Shown here piece after piece: positions 6,183 through 14,270 of a stretch of 14,270 nucleotides of DNA. Source of the stretch: Lachnospiraceae bacterium (GTDB taxonomy: Bacteria; Bacillota_A; Clostridia; Lachnospirales; Lachnospiraceae); NCBI GenBank assembly GCA_017542725.1, contig JAFXWR010000337.1:1-14270 (forward strand), in the 5' to 3' direction. A program made the position numbers and the translations under genes. Below the pieces are notes generated by a model. That model did no database searches and was not told the origin of the DNA. It worked only from the letters and a program-made list of their open reading frames with translations. Position 1 is the stretch's first letter. Every line of letters begins with the position of its first letter.

Positions 6183-6189
6183 TATCTAT

Positions 6190-6217
6190 ATTGTATCACA
6201 AAAACTAAATTTGTCAA
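6190..6217 (-). promoter_or_regulatory. Strong promoter of the antisense RNA
   Basis: On the minus strand a perfect TTGACA (6217-6212), a 16-base spacer and TGATACAAT (TACAAT at 6195-6190 with an extended TGn) make one of the best promoters in the window. The -35 starts only 2 bases after the atpC stop, and no gene on that strand follows before the terminator, as expected for a small RNA. Confidence 0.82.
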
Positions 6218-6219
6218 GC

Positions 6220-6623
6220 CTACAACTCCGCAACTTCAAGTCTCACGTTTGCTCTCTGGAGTGCATCTTCTGCTCTCTCTAAATCAGTATCTTCTTTTTT
6301 ATTTTCAATTCTGTCTTCTGCTCTCTTCTTTGCAGCCTTAGCCCTTTCTACATCTATCTCATCTTTCATGTCTATAATTTCTGCAAGTAAAGATATAGTA
6401 TCTGGCATAATAGTTGCTATTCCTGACATAAGTGCTGCATATAGTGGTTTTTCTTTTCCCTCTTCATACACTGCAAGTCGCCCTGGTGCTATTATCTGAG
6501 TCATAGCAACATGACCTGGAAGCACTCCGACATATCCTTCAGTAGTATTGTATTCTATCATCGTGCACTCGCCATCAAATACTACTTTGTCAGGAGATAT
6601 AATTTGTAATCTAACTTTATTCA

Positions 6624-6624
<1 letters not shown>
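6220..6624 (-). CDS. atpC: ATP synthase epsilon subunit
   Basis: Epsilon sits on the central stalk of F1, couples it to the c ring and can inhibit ATP hydrolysis. The 134 residues fit the family. An N-terminal beta-sandwich begins VRLQIISPDKVVFDGE and continues with EGYVGVLPGHVAMTQI, and a C-terminal helical hairpin (about 86-134) is rich in Glu, Lys, Arg and Ala. Its ATG shares one base with the atpD stop (TAATG), so translation is coupled. It is the last atp gene. Its stop lies 2 bases from the -35 of the antisense RNA promoter. Confidence 0.98.
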
Positions 6625-8073
<1,449 letters not shown>

Positions 8074-8994
8074 CTATATAGCATTTGCTACTGCAACTAT
8101 CTCTGTCAACTCTTGAGTTATCGCACCCTGTCTTGCTCTATTATACATGACGCCAAGTTTTTCACTTAATTCTTTTGCATTCTTTGTCGCATTGTCCATT
8201 GCTGTCATTCGTGCTCCATTTTCAGAAGCAATTGATGCAGTAAGTGCGCCATATAATAAAGTTGATATATACTGAGGAATCATTTTGTTTAGCACTTCTT
8301 CCTCATCCATTTCATAATTCATTGGCATCGTCATATCACCATCATATTTTGATTTTGCTACAACAAATGTTTTCTTTCCAAGAAGTTCTGTATCGTCATC
8401 GACATTTTTCTCAACATTTTCAAATGGCAATAGTTTCAAAACTCTTGGTATATGAACTATAGTATTTTTAAAATAAGTGTACACAAGATATATTTCATTT
8501 ATCTTTCCTGCTACAAAATCATCAAGTATCTTATTTGCTAAAAGTACATAAGGTCCGTACTTGATGTCTTCCAGATATTCTGAGTAATCAAGTTCTATAG
8601 TGAAGCCTTTGCTCTTAAGATCATCGCGAACCTTTGAACCAACTGCGTATACAAGTGTGTCAGCTGGTGTGAACTTTATCGGAGCCTCTTCGCCTACAAG
8701 TTTCTTAACTATGCTTGAGTTATATCCACCTGCAAGTCCTTTATTAGATGAGAAAACTACTATAGCCTTCTTACCACTTGGATTTCCTTTTAGATACTTA
8801 TGAGAAACTACATTTGATCTTTTTATAATCCCTGTAATCTTCTCATACATAGCATCAAAAAATGGTACAGCATCAGTAGCAATCTGTTTAGTCTTTTGAA
8901 GTTTCACAGTGGCAACTAACTTCATTGCCTTTGTAATTTTTCCAGTTGACTCTACAGTACGTTTTCTTTTTTTAATTTGCTTCATTGAAGCCAT
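8074..8994 (-). CDS. atpG: ATP synthase gamma subunit
   Basis: Gamma is the rotating central shaft of F1. Both ends are characteristic: the N-terminal helix MKQIKKRKRTVESTGKITKA and the C-terminal helix with GARMTAMDNATKNA. SNKGLAGGYNSSI near 82-94 is also a family mark. At 306 residues it is somewhat longer than the usual 280-290, with the extra length probably in an acidic loop around 190-225. It starts 6 bases after atpA, with GAGGGAT as ribosome site overlapping the end of atpA. A palindromic repeat follows the stop directly. Confidence 0.98.
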   Translation of the reverse strand: MASMKQIKKRKRTVESTGKITKAMKLVATVKLQKTKQIATDAVPFFDAMYEKITGIIKRSNVVSHKYLKGNPSGKKAIVVFSSNKGLAGGYNSSIVKKLVGEEAPIKFTPADTLVYAVGSKVRDDLKSKGFTIELDYSEYLEDIKYGPYVLLANKILDDFVAGKINEIYLVYTYFKNTIVHIPRVLKLLPFENVEKNVDDDTELLGKKTFVVAKSKYDGDMTMPMNYEMDEEEVLNKMIPQYISTLLYGALTASIASENGARMTAMDNATKNAKELSEKLGVMYNRARQGAITQELTEIVAVANAI

Positions 8995-9000
8995 AATCTA

Positions 9001-10518
9001 TTATCCCTCGTAGCCCTTTGACTTTTTAAAGCTCTCAATTGCATTTTTAAGAGCTTCTTCTATCTCAGGTGTTAATTCTTTTTTATCTCTTATGCCACTA
9101 AATACTTGTGGTGCTGTAGTCTCTATAAATGTAAATAACTCTGATTCAAAATCAAGTATCTTTGCAACTGGTACATCAAGTAAATATCTCTTCTCTGCTG
9201 CATATATTATAGTAATTTGTTTTTCAACAGGAAGTGGTTTATATTGAGGCTGCTTTAATATTTCACGAACTCTCTCTCCTTGTGCAAGTTGTTCTTTTGT
9301 AGTCTTATCAAGGTCAGAACCAAATTGTGCAAATGATGCAAGTTCTCTAAACTGTGCAAGCTCAACTCTTATTGGTGCAGCGATTTTTTTCATCGCCTTT
9401 ATCTGTGCTGAACCACCAACACGGCTTACTGAAAGTCCTGCATTTATAGCTGGTCTAAATCCAGCATTGAACATATCAGTCTCAAGATATATCTGTCCAT
9501 CAGTTATAGATATAACATTTGTTGGTATGTATGCAGATACATCACCTGCTTGAGTCTCTATGATAGGAAGAGCAGTAAGTGAACCTCCGCCTAACTTGTC
9601 ATTGAGCTTTGATGCTCTTTCAAGTAATCTACTATGTAAATAGAATACATCTCCAGGATAAGCCTCTCTTCCTGGTGGTCTCTTAAGAAGAAGTGAGAGT
9701 GTTCTGTATGTTGCTGCATGCTTAGTTAAGTCATCATAAACTATAAGCACGTCTTCACCTTTTTCCATCCACTCTTCGCCGATAGCACATCCTGAGTATG
9801 GTGCTATGTATTGAAGTGGCGCAAGGTCAGATGCAGTTGCAGCTACAACAGTAGTGTAATCCATAGCGCCAAAGTCTTCGAGCACCTTAACTATATTCGC
9901 AACAGTTGATGCCTTTTGACCTATGGCAACATAGATACATTTAACTCCCTGTCCTTTTTGATTTATTATAGTATCAATAGCAATCGCTGTCTTTCCAGTT
10001 TGACGATCACCAATTATTAACTCTCTTTGTCCACGACCAATAGGAATCATAGCATCAATTGCTTTGATACCTGTTTGAAGTGGTTCCTTAACTGACTTTC
10101 TATCTATGACGCCATGTGCTATTCTTTCTATAGGACGAGTTCCAGTAGTATTTATTGGTCCCTTGTTATCTATAGGTTGACCTATAGCATTTACAACTCT
10201 TCCTATCATAGCATCGCCAACTGGCACTGACATGATTCTCTTTGTTCTCTTAACTGCATCGCCTTCTTTTATGTCATCAGCATTTCCAAGAAGAACACAA
10301 CCAATGTTATCTTCCTCAAGGTTAAGAATCATACCATAGACTTCATTTGGGAATTCAAGCAGTTCGCCTTGCATTGCATCTTTAAGTCCATGTATACGCG
10401 CTATTCCGTCTGCAACTTGTATTACGACTCCTTCCTCTTCTATGCCAGATGCGTCCTGATACTTTCCGATTTGTTCTTTTATTATAGAACTAATCTCTTC
10501 TGGTTTTAAATTAATCAT
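9001..10518 (-). CDS. atpA: ATP synthase alpha subunit
   Basis: Alpha forms the F1 hexamer with beta and carries the non-catalytic nucleotide sites. The 505 residues match the family. The N-terminus starts [16 protein letters not shown], and the P-loop GDRQTGKT is at 170-177. Later come [14 protein letters not shown] and the signature [17 protein letters not shown], which carries the Arg that completes the catalytic site of beta. The start overlaps the atpH stop by four bases (ATGA), with AGGGG about 8-9 bases upstream. Confidence 0.99.
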   Translation of the reverse strand: MINLKPEEISSIIKEQIGKYQDASGIEEEGVVIQVADGIARIHGLKDAMQGELLEFPNEVYGMILNLEEDNIGCVLLGNADDIKEGDAVKRTKRIMSVPVGDAMIGRVVNAIGQPIDNKGPINTTGTRPIERIAHGVIDRKSVKEPLQTGIKAIDAMIPIGRGQRELIIGDRQTGKTAIAIDTIINQKGQGVKCIYVAIGQKASTVANIVKVLEDFGAMDYTTVVAATASDLAPLQYIAPYSGCAIGEEWMEKGEDVLIVYDDLTKHAATYRTLSLLLKRPPGREAYPGDVFYLHSRLLERASKLNDKLGGGSLTALPIIETQAGDVSAYIPTNVISITDGQIYLETDMFNAGFRPAINAGLSVSRVGGSAQIKAMKKIAAPIRVELAQFRELASFAQFGSDLDKTTKEQLAQGERVREILKQPQYKPLPVEKQITIIYAAEKRYLLDVPVAKILDFESELFTFIETTAPQVFSGIRDKKELTPEIEEALKNAIESFKKSKGYEG

Positions 10519-11120
10519 AGTTTTAAACCCCTTAGACTTTTAGTTATATCAAACATCTTTGTTTTATATGTTTTATCTAGTACTTTGTCATCAATTTTTA
10601 TTTTAAGACCTGCAATCAAACTCTCATCAATCTTATAATCAATTATAAATTTCTTAAATCCAGTTGAAGCAATAAGTTTATCTTCAAGTGCTTTTTTCTT
10701 TTCGTCACTAAGTTCGCGAGCAGATACTATCTCAGCCTCTCCTATATTTTTACTTCTAAGTGTTCTATGTGAGAAATCTTTCAATATATTCGCAATCTCT
10801 TTTGCTCTGCCCTTCTTGATAACTATAGATACAAAGTCGAGAATCTTTGGATCCTCTCCCTTATTTGAATCTATCTTAAAGAATCTAAGAACCTTTGCCA
10901 TAGGTCCAGCCCAGATTTTATTCATAAAAAGTTCTATTACAAATGTAACTTTCTCATCTGTGCTAACCTTAGGGTTTGACAAAAATTCTCTCAGTTCTTC
11001 TGAACTAGTCCACACAAAGATTAAGTCCTGTGCTTCCTCGTACATCTTTTCAAGTTGATTGTTTTCTTTAGCAAAGTCATACAAAGCTTCGCCATAAATT
11101 TTTGAAACTAACCTTGCCAT
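10515..11120 (-). CDS. atpH: ATP synthase delta subunit
   Basis: Delta (OSCP) joins the top of F1 to the peripheral b stalk. The 201-residue product has the N-terminal helical domain ([14 protein letters not shown] at 7-20, FLSNPKVS near 46-53) and the C-terminal region with [17 protein letters not shown] and [19 protein letters not shown], which are typical. It is slightly longer than the common 175-180. It overlaps atpF by 13 bases, with GGAG inside atpF as ribosome site. Position between atpF and atpA is canonical. Confidence 0.96.
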   Translation of the reverse strand: MARLVSKIYGEALYDFAKENNQLEKMYEEAQDLIFVWTSSEELREFLSNPKVSTDEKVTFVIELFMNKIWAGPMAKVLRFFKIDSNKGEDPKILDFVSIVIKKGRAKEIANILKDFSHRTLRSKNIGEAEIVSARELSDEKKKALEDKLIASTGFKKFIIDYKIDESLIAGLKIKIDDKVLDKTYKTKMFDITKSLRGLKL

Positions 11121-11644
11121 GAACTTGCTCCAATTTCGCTTAATGCTTCTTCAAATAACTTATCTTCGCTTTTTGCATTTACATTTTCTTTTATAATCTT
11201 AGATGCAATTAAAGTTGAAATGCCAATAACTTGATTTTTCAATTCATCGACAGCCTTTGCCTTCTCTTGCTCTATCTCTTTGTTGCCACGATTAATGATA
11301 TTTTGTGCTTCCGCCTTTGCCTCTGCCACTATCTCTTCGCTCATCTTCTTTGCATTCTTTTTTGCATCTTCCATTATATTTTCAACTTCAACTCTAGTGT
11401 CTGCAAGTTTCTTCTCGTACTCTTCTCTAAGAGAAATGGCTTTAGCTTCTTGGCTTTTAGCATTTTCAATTTCATTTTTTATCTTGTCACTTCTGTTCTT
11501 CAATACCTTTTGAACTGGATTAAAAAGAAAATATGATAGCGCAAAGAAAAGTATAAATACATTTATACCTGTTATTATAGAATCAAAAATCAGTTGACCA
11601 TCGAAACCAATGATTCTAAATAAACTTTCTCCTGCTAAAAACAT
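11108..11644 (-). CDS. atpF: ATP synthase b subunit
   Basis: The b subunit forms the peripheral stator stalk. The 178 residues have one membrane span (about 20-42), then FNPVQKVLKNRSDKI and a long charged helix rich in Glu, Lys and Ala to about 160, as expected for a parallel coiled-coil dimer. AGGAGG lies 5-6 bases before the ATG. The atpE TAG stop overlaps this ribosome site, so the two genes are probably coupled. Confidence 0.97.
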   Translation of the reverse strand: MFLAGESLFRIIGFDGQLIFDSIITGINVFILFFALSYFLFNPVQKVLKNRSDKIKNEIENAKSQEAKAISLREEYEKKLADTRVEVENIMEDAKKNAKKMSEEIVAEAKAEAQNIINRGNKEIEQEKAKAVDELKNQVIGISTLIASKIIKENVNAKSEDKLFEEALSEIGASSWQG

Positions 11645-11652
11645 TTATCCTC

Positions 11653-11952
<300 letters not shown>

Positions 11953-11984
11953 TTATATATTATTATTAATTAGTACTTTTTTTT

Positions 11985-12010
11985 GCGGGCGGATGATATC
12001 CGCTCTACAA
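11985..12010 (-). repeat. Dispersed repeat copy containing the atpB stop codon
   Basis: On the minus strand TTGTAGAGCGGATATC continues to ATCCGCCCGC, with stem GCGGAT-ATC-ATCCGC. The initial TTGTAG is the last codon and stop of atpB. The core differs from the other copies, but the TTGTAG start and terminal GCCCGC agree. Confidence 0.55.
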
Positions 12011-12718
12011 TTTATCGTTTACATATACCATCGTCAACATACAGAATACATATGTCTGTATACATCCACTAAATAAATCAAGATATGCATGTAAGAAAGT
12101 TGGCACTGCAATCCTACCTAGTAATGGTACCATACCATACCAAAGTCCAAGCATTATGACACCTGACAAAAGGTTTGCAAAAAGACGAAGTGAAATAGAA
12201 ATTGGGTTTGCAAATTCTCCTATCACGTTTATAGGGAAGAGAACTGGAAGTGGTTGGAAAAGTCCTGTGAAATGTCCAACACCATGATTCTTGATTCCCT
12301 GAAACTGCACAATTGCAAATGTAAAAACTCCAAGACAGAATGTAACGCCGTAGTCTGCTGTAGGAGCTCTCATACCCAAGAAGCCAGATAAGTTGCAAGT
12401 CAAGATAAAAATAAAAAGGGTGCCAATATAGTTTATGAATCTATTTCTATTAGATCCCAAAACACTATCAGCCATCCCATTGAGTGCTTCTACTGCCATC
12501 TCTATAAAATTTTGAAGTCCAGTTGGCACCTCATCTGCATTTGCAAATTTCTTGCCAACTACTATTCCGAAAATTAAAATGATAAGAGTTATAATCCAAG
12601 AAGATATAGCAGTAGTAGTAATCCAAATATCACTACCTAAAAATTGAAAAGGAAGTTTATATACTCCTCTAATCATAAATGATTCTGCTAATTCATTTCC
12701 TGCTAAAAATAATCCCAT
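12005..12718 (-). CDS. atpB: ATP synthase a subunit
   Basis: Subunit a provides the two half-channels for the coupling ion next to the c ring. The 237-residue product has several membrane spans. The family signature GEFANPISISLRLFANLLSG (168-187) includes the essential Arg at 178, and Gln 221 in the last helix fits the second conserved position. NFIEMAVEALNGM at 70-82 is also typical. It follows atpI by 9 bases, and AGGGG lies about 6-8 bases before the ATG. The last codon and stop lie in a palindromic repeat. Confidence 0.98.
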   Translation of the reverse strand: MGLFLAGNELAESFMIRGVYKLPFQFLGSDIWITTTAISSWIITLIILIFGIVVGKKFANADEVPTGLQNFIEMAVEALNGMADSVLGSNRNRFINYIGTLFIFILTCNLSGFLGMRAPTADYGVTFCLGVFTFAIVQFQGIKNHGVGHFTGLFQPLPVLFPINVIGEFANPISISLRLFANLLSGVIMLGLWYGMVPLLGRIAVPTFLHAYLDLFSGCIQTYVFCMLTMVYVNDKL

Positions 12719-12727
12719 TTTTATCCC

Positions 12728-13165
12728 CTATGATAAATTTTTTTCAATTACTGGCGCTAAGTATGCGCTAACTTTTACACCGAGTGTTGCAAGCGCAAAC
12801 ATTATACCACCAGTAAGTCCAAAAGTTTTTTCATTTATTACTATAATAAGTATTATACAAAATACTACAAGTCTTACTACACTCATAAGCGCTACATGGT
12901 TTTTTGCATACTTCTCATCATTTGCTGAAATCGCTTTTGATAATGATGCCGCCATAGAATATAGACCAACAACGCTACATATAAAACCAATCAACACGCA
13001 AACTTCATTCTTTACTATAAATATCAATGTATCGTTGCTGCTTAGATTTTTACTTCTACAGAATATTAAAAATATGATAATTGACACAATAAGTAAAACT
13101 ATATTATAAAGTAAAGAACCTATTATCATACAATTCAAAGTTCTTTTTAACTTGCTATCAAGCAT
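12728..13165 (-). CDS. atpI: AtpI-like ATP synthase membrane protein
   Basis: AtpI proteins assist assembly of the c ring or ion supply to F0. The 145-residue product has four hydrophobic segments (about 12-36, 50-70, 88-110 and 115-137) with a charged loop SKAISANDEKYAKNH between the second and third. Sequence conservation in this family is low; the call rests on topology, length and the position directly before atpB. The ATG comes 2 bases after the stop of the small upstream gene, and only a weak GAAGAAGAA lies before it, so translational coupling is likely. Confidence 0.82.
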   Translation of the reverse strand: MLDSKLKRTLNCMIIGSLLYNIVLLIVSIIIFLIFCRSKNLSSNDTLIFIVKNEVCVLIGFICSVVGLYSMAASLSKAISANDEKYAKNHVALMSVVRLVVFCIILIIVINEKTFGLTGGIMFALATLGVKVSAYLAPVIEKNLS

Positions 13166-13167
13166 TA

Positions 13168-13302
13168 CTATTCTTCTTCATTTGCATCTTTGCCGAGTGA
13201 CATCTGATTTACAAAATATGCCACATTGCCAGTCACTATTGCAGCAATAGTTACACACAATATAACTACAGCAAAGAAAAACCAAAATAAAAATCCGTCC
13301 AT
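13168..13302 (-). CDS. Small single-span membrane peptide at the head of the atp operon
   Basis: A 44-codon frame follows a strong GGAGG site (6 bases before the ATG) and lies about 25 bases downstream of the operon promoter. It ends 2 bases before atpI. The product starts MDGFLFWFFFAVV, has one long hydrophobic span (about 4-32) and ends with the charged tail LGKDANEEE. I do not recognise it. AtpZ is the usual small protein here, but it has two spans and about 70-100 residues, so this is not a clear AtpZ. The ribosome site, position and coupling say it is a real gene, perhaps a small accessory of F0. Confidence 0.75.
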   Translation of the reverse strand: MDGFLFWFFFAVVILCVTIAAIVTGNVAYFVNQMSLGKDANEEE

Positions 13303-13328
13303 CTTTACCTCCAAAATAGTGCCTTATT

Positions 13329-13357
13329 ATTTTATCAAATATTAACCGCTATTTCAA
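13329..13357 (-). promoter_or_regulatory. Promoter of the ATP synthase operon
   Basis: On the minus strand TTGAAA (13357-13352), a 17-base spacer and TGATAAAAT (TAAAAT at 13334-13329, with an extended TGn) form a strong sigma-A type promoter. The predicted start near 13322 gives a leader of about 20 bases before the first small gene. Confidence 0.82.
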
Positions 13358-13374
13358 TATACTTTTTACGGCAT

Positions 13375-13390
13375 ATTATAGGGCTATAAT
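13375..13390. repeat. Palindrome upstream of the atp promoter
   Basis: ATTATAG-GG-CTATAAT is a perfect 7-base inverted repeat, 18 bases upstream of the atp -35. It could be an operator or simply an A/T-rich palindrome. Its TATAAT lacks a matching -35 on the minus strand. Confidence 0.35.
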
Positions 13391-13397
13391 CCAAATA

Positions 13398-13429
13398 AAA
13401 AGAGGTGGATTGGCATTTCCACCTCTTTT
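13398..13429 (-). terminator. Terminator of the right-hand surface protein gene
   Basis: AAAAGAGGTGG (13398-13408) and CCACCTCTTTT (13419-13429) are perfect 11-base arms around a 10-base loop. On the minus strand the stem ends in a run of T and lies about 10 bases after the stop at 13439. It isolates the atp operon from the upstream gene. Confidence 0.92.
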
Positions 13430-13438
13430 ATTGCTAAA

Positions 13439-14270
13439 TTATTGAATTATTGGTATTACCTGTGAAGCTGCGTCTACTATATTTACTAATTCTCCTGTTG
13501 TAGAGCTAAACGAGTACACCTTGCCATCCTTAAATAGGTCCCCAGTATATACGGCTCCTTGCAATAATCCTTCCTCTTGTAGATAGAATGTCTGGCCATT
13601 ATACTCTGTCAAACCTGTCTTCATATAGCCGTTCTCATCAAAGATATAATAGTATATGCCATCTAGTGTAGGTATAGCAAATACTCCATCCTTTAGCATT
13701 GTAATTGTGCCATCCGCATCGATCTTATTGTATACCCATTTATTGACATCTGCCTTATATTCCCAAGCACCTGCATTGTCAATTATGTTTTTAATCTCCA
13801 TAATTACCTTGCCACTTTGGTCAAAAATATAAGTAATATTATTAAAAGTGATTGGAGATGTACACATTCCTCCCATATATTGTCCAGCTTCCATCAAGTA
13901 ATATTTTCCAGGTCCAGGATAACCAATTAATTCTACTTCTTGAGTTAATGGATTTATACTATATGTCTTTGTATCCTCTGTAGTAACCATGAATCCTGTA
14001 AGCATTCTTCCGTTTTCATCAAATGCATAGTACGCATCTAATATTCCATCTGTAATTCTATACAGTCCGTTCTTAATTTGTACATTTGCACCATCATCTA
14101 CTAAAATATACTTTGTATTTAAATCTCTATTCTTTATCAATGCCTTAGCTATTTCATTTTCAACAGGAATCTTGTATCCCCACTTATTCTCTTCAGGGTA
14201 GTATACCCAAGAACCAGTAGTACCTATTATCATAGAACTAATTATACTATCAATTACTCCTGCTTTAGAA
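13439..14270 (-). CDS. Surface protein, C-terminal part with cell-wall-binding-type repeats (5' end beyond window)
   Basis: The frame stays open through the right edge: 12 further codons precede the ATG at 14233, which has no ribosome site, so that ATG is internal and the gene is cut by the window. The 276 visible residues hold two related blocks of about 130. Each begins with a W-Y-rich motif (GSWVYYPEENKWGY, later GAWEYKADVNKWVY) and continues with an aromatic-Gly hairpin such as YYAFDENGRMLTGF or YYYIFDENGYMKTGL, then a strand ending in VYSFSSTTGELV or similar. Such repeats resemble choline- or glucan-binding (CW_binding_1-like) modules that hold surface proteins on the cell wall. The repeats are degenerate. 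The catalytic or adhesive part, if any, is outside the window. Confidence 0.83.
   Translation of the reverse strand, partial: SKAGVIDSIISSMIIGTTGSWVYYPEENKWGYKIPVENEIAKALIKNRDLNTKYILVDDGANVQIKNGLYRITDGILDAYYAFDENGRMLTGFMVTTEDTKTYSINPLTQEVELIGYPGPGKYYLMEAGQYMGGMCTSPITFNNITYIFDQSGKVIMEIKNIIDNAGAWEYKADVNKWVYNKIDADGTITMLKDGVFAIPTLDGIYYYIFDENGYMKTGLTEYNGQTFYLQEEGLLQGAVYTGDLFKDGKVYSFSSTTGELVNIVDAASQVIPIIQ

Larger units (their letters stand above)
6131..6183 (-). ncRNA. Predicted antisense RNA (antitoxin) of the type I module
   Basis: A promoter at 6217-6190 predicts a start near 6183. Transcription leftward would stop at the shared terminator and give an RNA of about 50 bases. Its 5' part reads CAATGAGTAGGTAATC, whose GAGTAGG is complementary to CCTACTC at the very 5' end of the toxin transcript. 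Its 3' part is fully complementary to the toxin transcript's terminator. This is the arrangement of RNA II in the par locus of plasmid pAD1. It is predicted from sequence only. Confidence 0.65.

Noticed and set aside
11985..12004. Hairpin after atpB as a transcription terminator inside the atp operon
   Set aside because: On the minus strand the stem is followed by a run of A, not T, and the operon must continue into atpE. It fits the dispersed repeat better.
13371..13390. Second atp promoter based on TATAAT within the upstream palindrome
   Set aside because: No acceptable -35 lies 16-18 bases upstream (the region falls in the T-rich terminator), while the site at 13357-13329 is much better.

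Overview
The window comes from a low-GC, Gram-positive anaerobe of the Clostridia type, plausibly Lachnospiraceae-like. The evidence is A/T-rich codon use, strong GGAGG ribosome sites, a canonical Firmicute atp operon, a DXP-pathway gene, and large secreted surface proteins of the kind common in gut Clostridia. This placement is inferred from composition and gene content, not from a marker tree. Nearly every gene lies on the minus strand. The one clear exception is a 30-codon gene at 6035-6127.

Layout from right to left, the direction of transcription. (1) 13439-14270 holds the C-terminal part of a surface protein with degenerate cell-wall-binding-type repeats, closed by a strong terminator. 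(2) 13357-6220 is a complete F-type ATP synthase operon: a good promoter, an unrecognised 44-codon membrane peptide, then atpI, atpB, atpE, atpF, atpH, atpA, atpG, atpD and atpC. The c subunit carries the residues of a sodium-binding site, so the enzyme probably couples to Na+. (3) 5960-6220 holds a compact module that looks like an Fst/par-type type I toxin-antitoxin locus. A small membrane peptide gene reads rightward and a short antisense RNA reads leftward. The two converge on one bidirectional terminator, and a 19-base direct repeat lies at both 5' ends. (4) 5902-1866 is a second minus-strand cluster: maf, a twin-arginine-signal amidohydrolase, a tatB-like gene, tatA, tatC and dxr. The export machinery sits directly behind a likely substrate. 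(5) 1-1578 is the N-terminal part of a second secreted protein, with a signal peptide, an acidic stretch containing 33-base tandem repeats, and the start of a beta-helix-like surface domain.

A family of short palindromic repeats (core TTGTAGGGGCGA ... GAGCCCAATAA) is scattered through regions 2 and 4. Copies sit between genes, overlap or abut stop codons (dxr, maf, atpG, atpB), form most of the maf leader, and one copy is read in frame inside maf.

No rRNA, tRNA, CRISPR array or transposase was seen. The strongest candidate for an undescribed system is the toxin-antitoxin-like module between atpC and maf.
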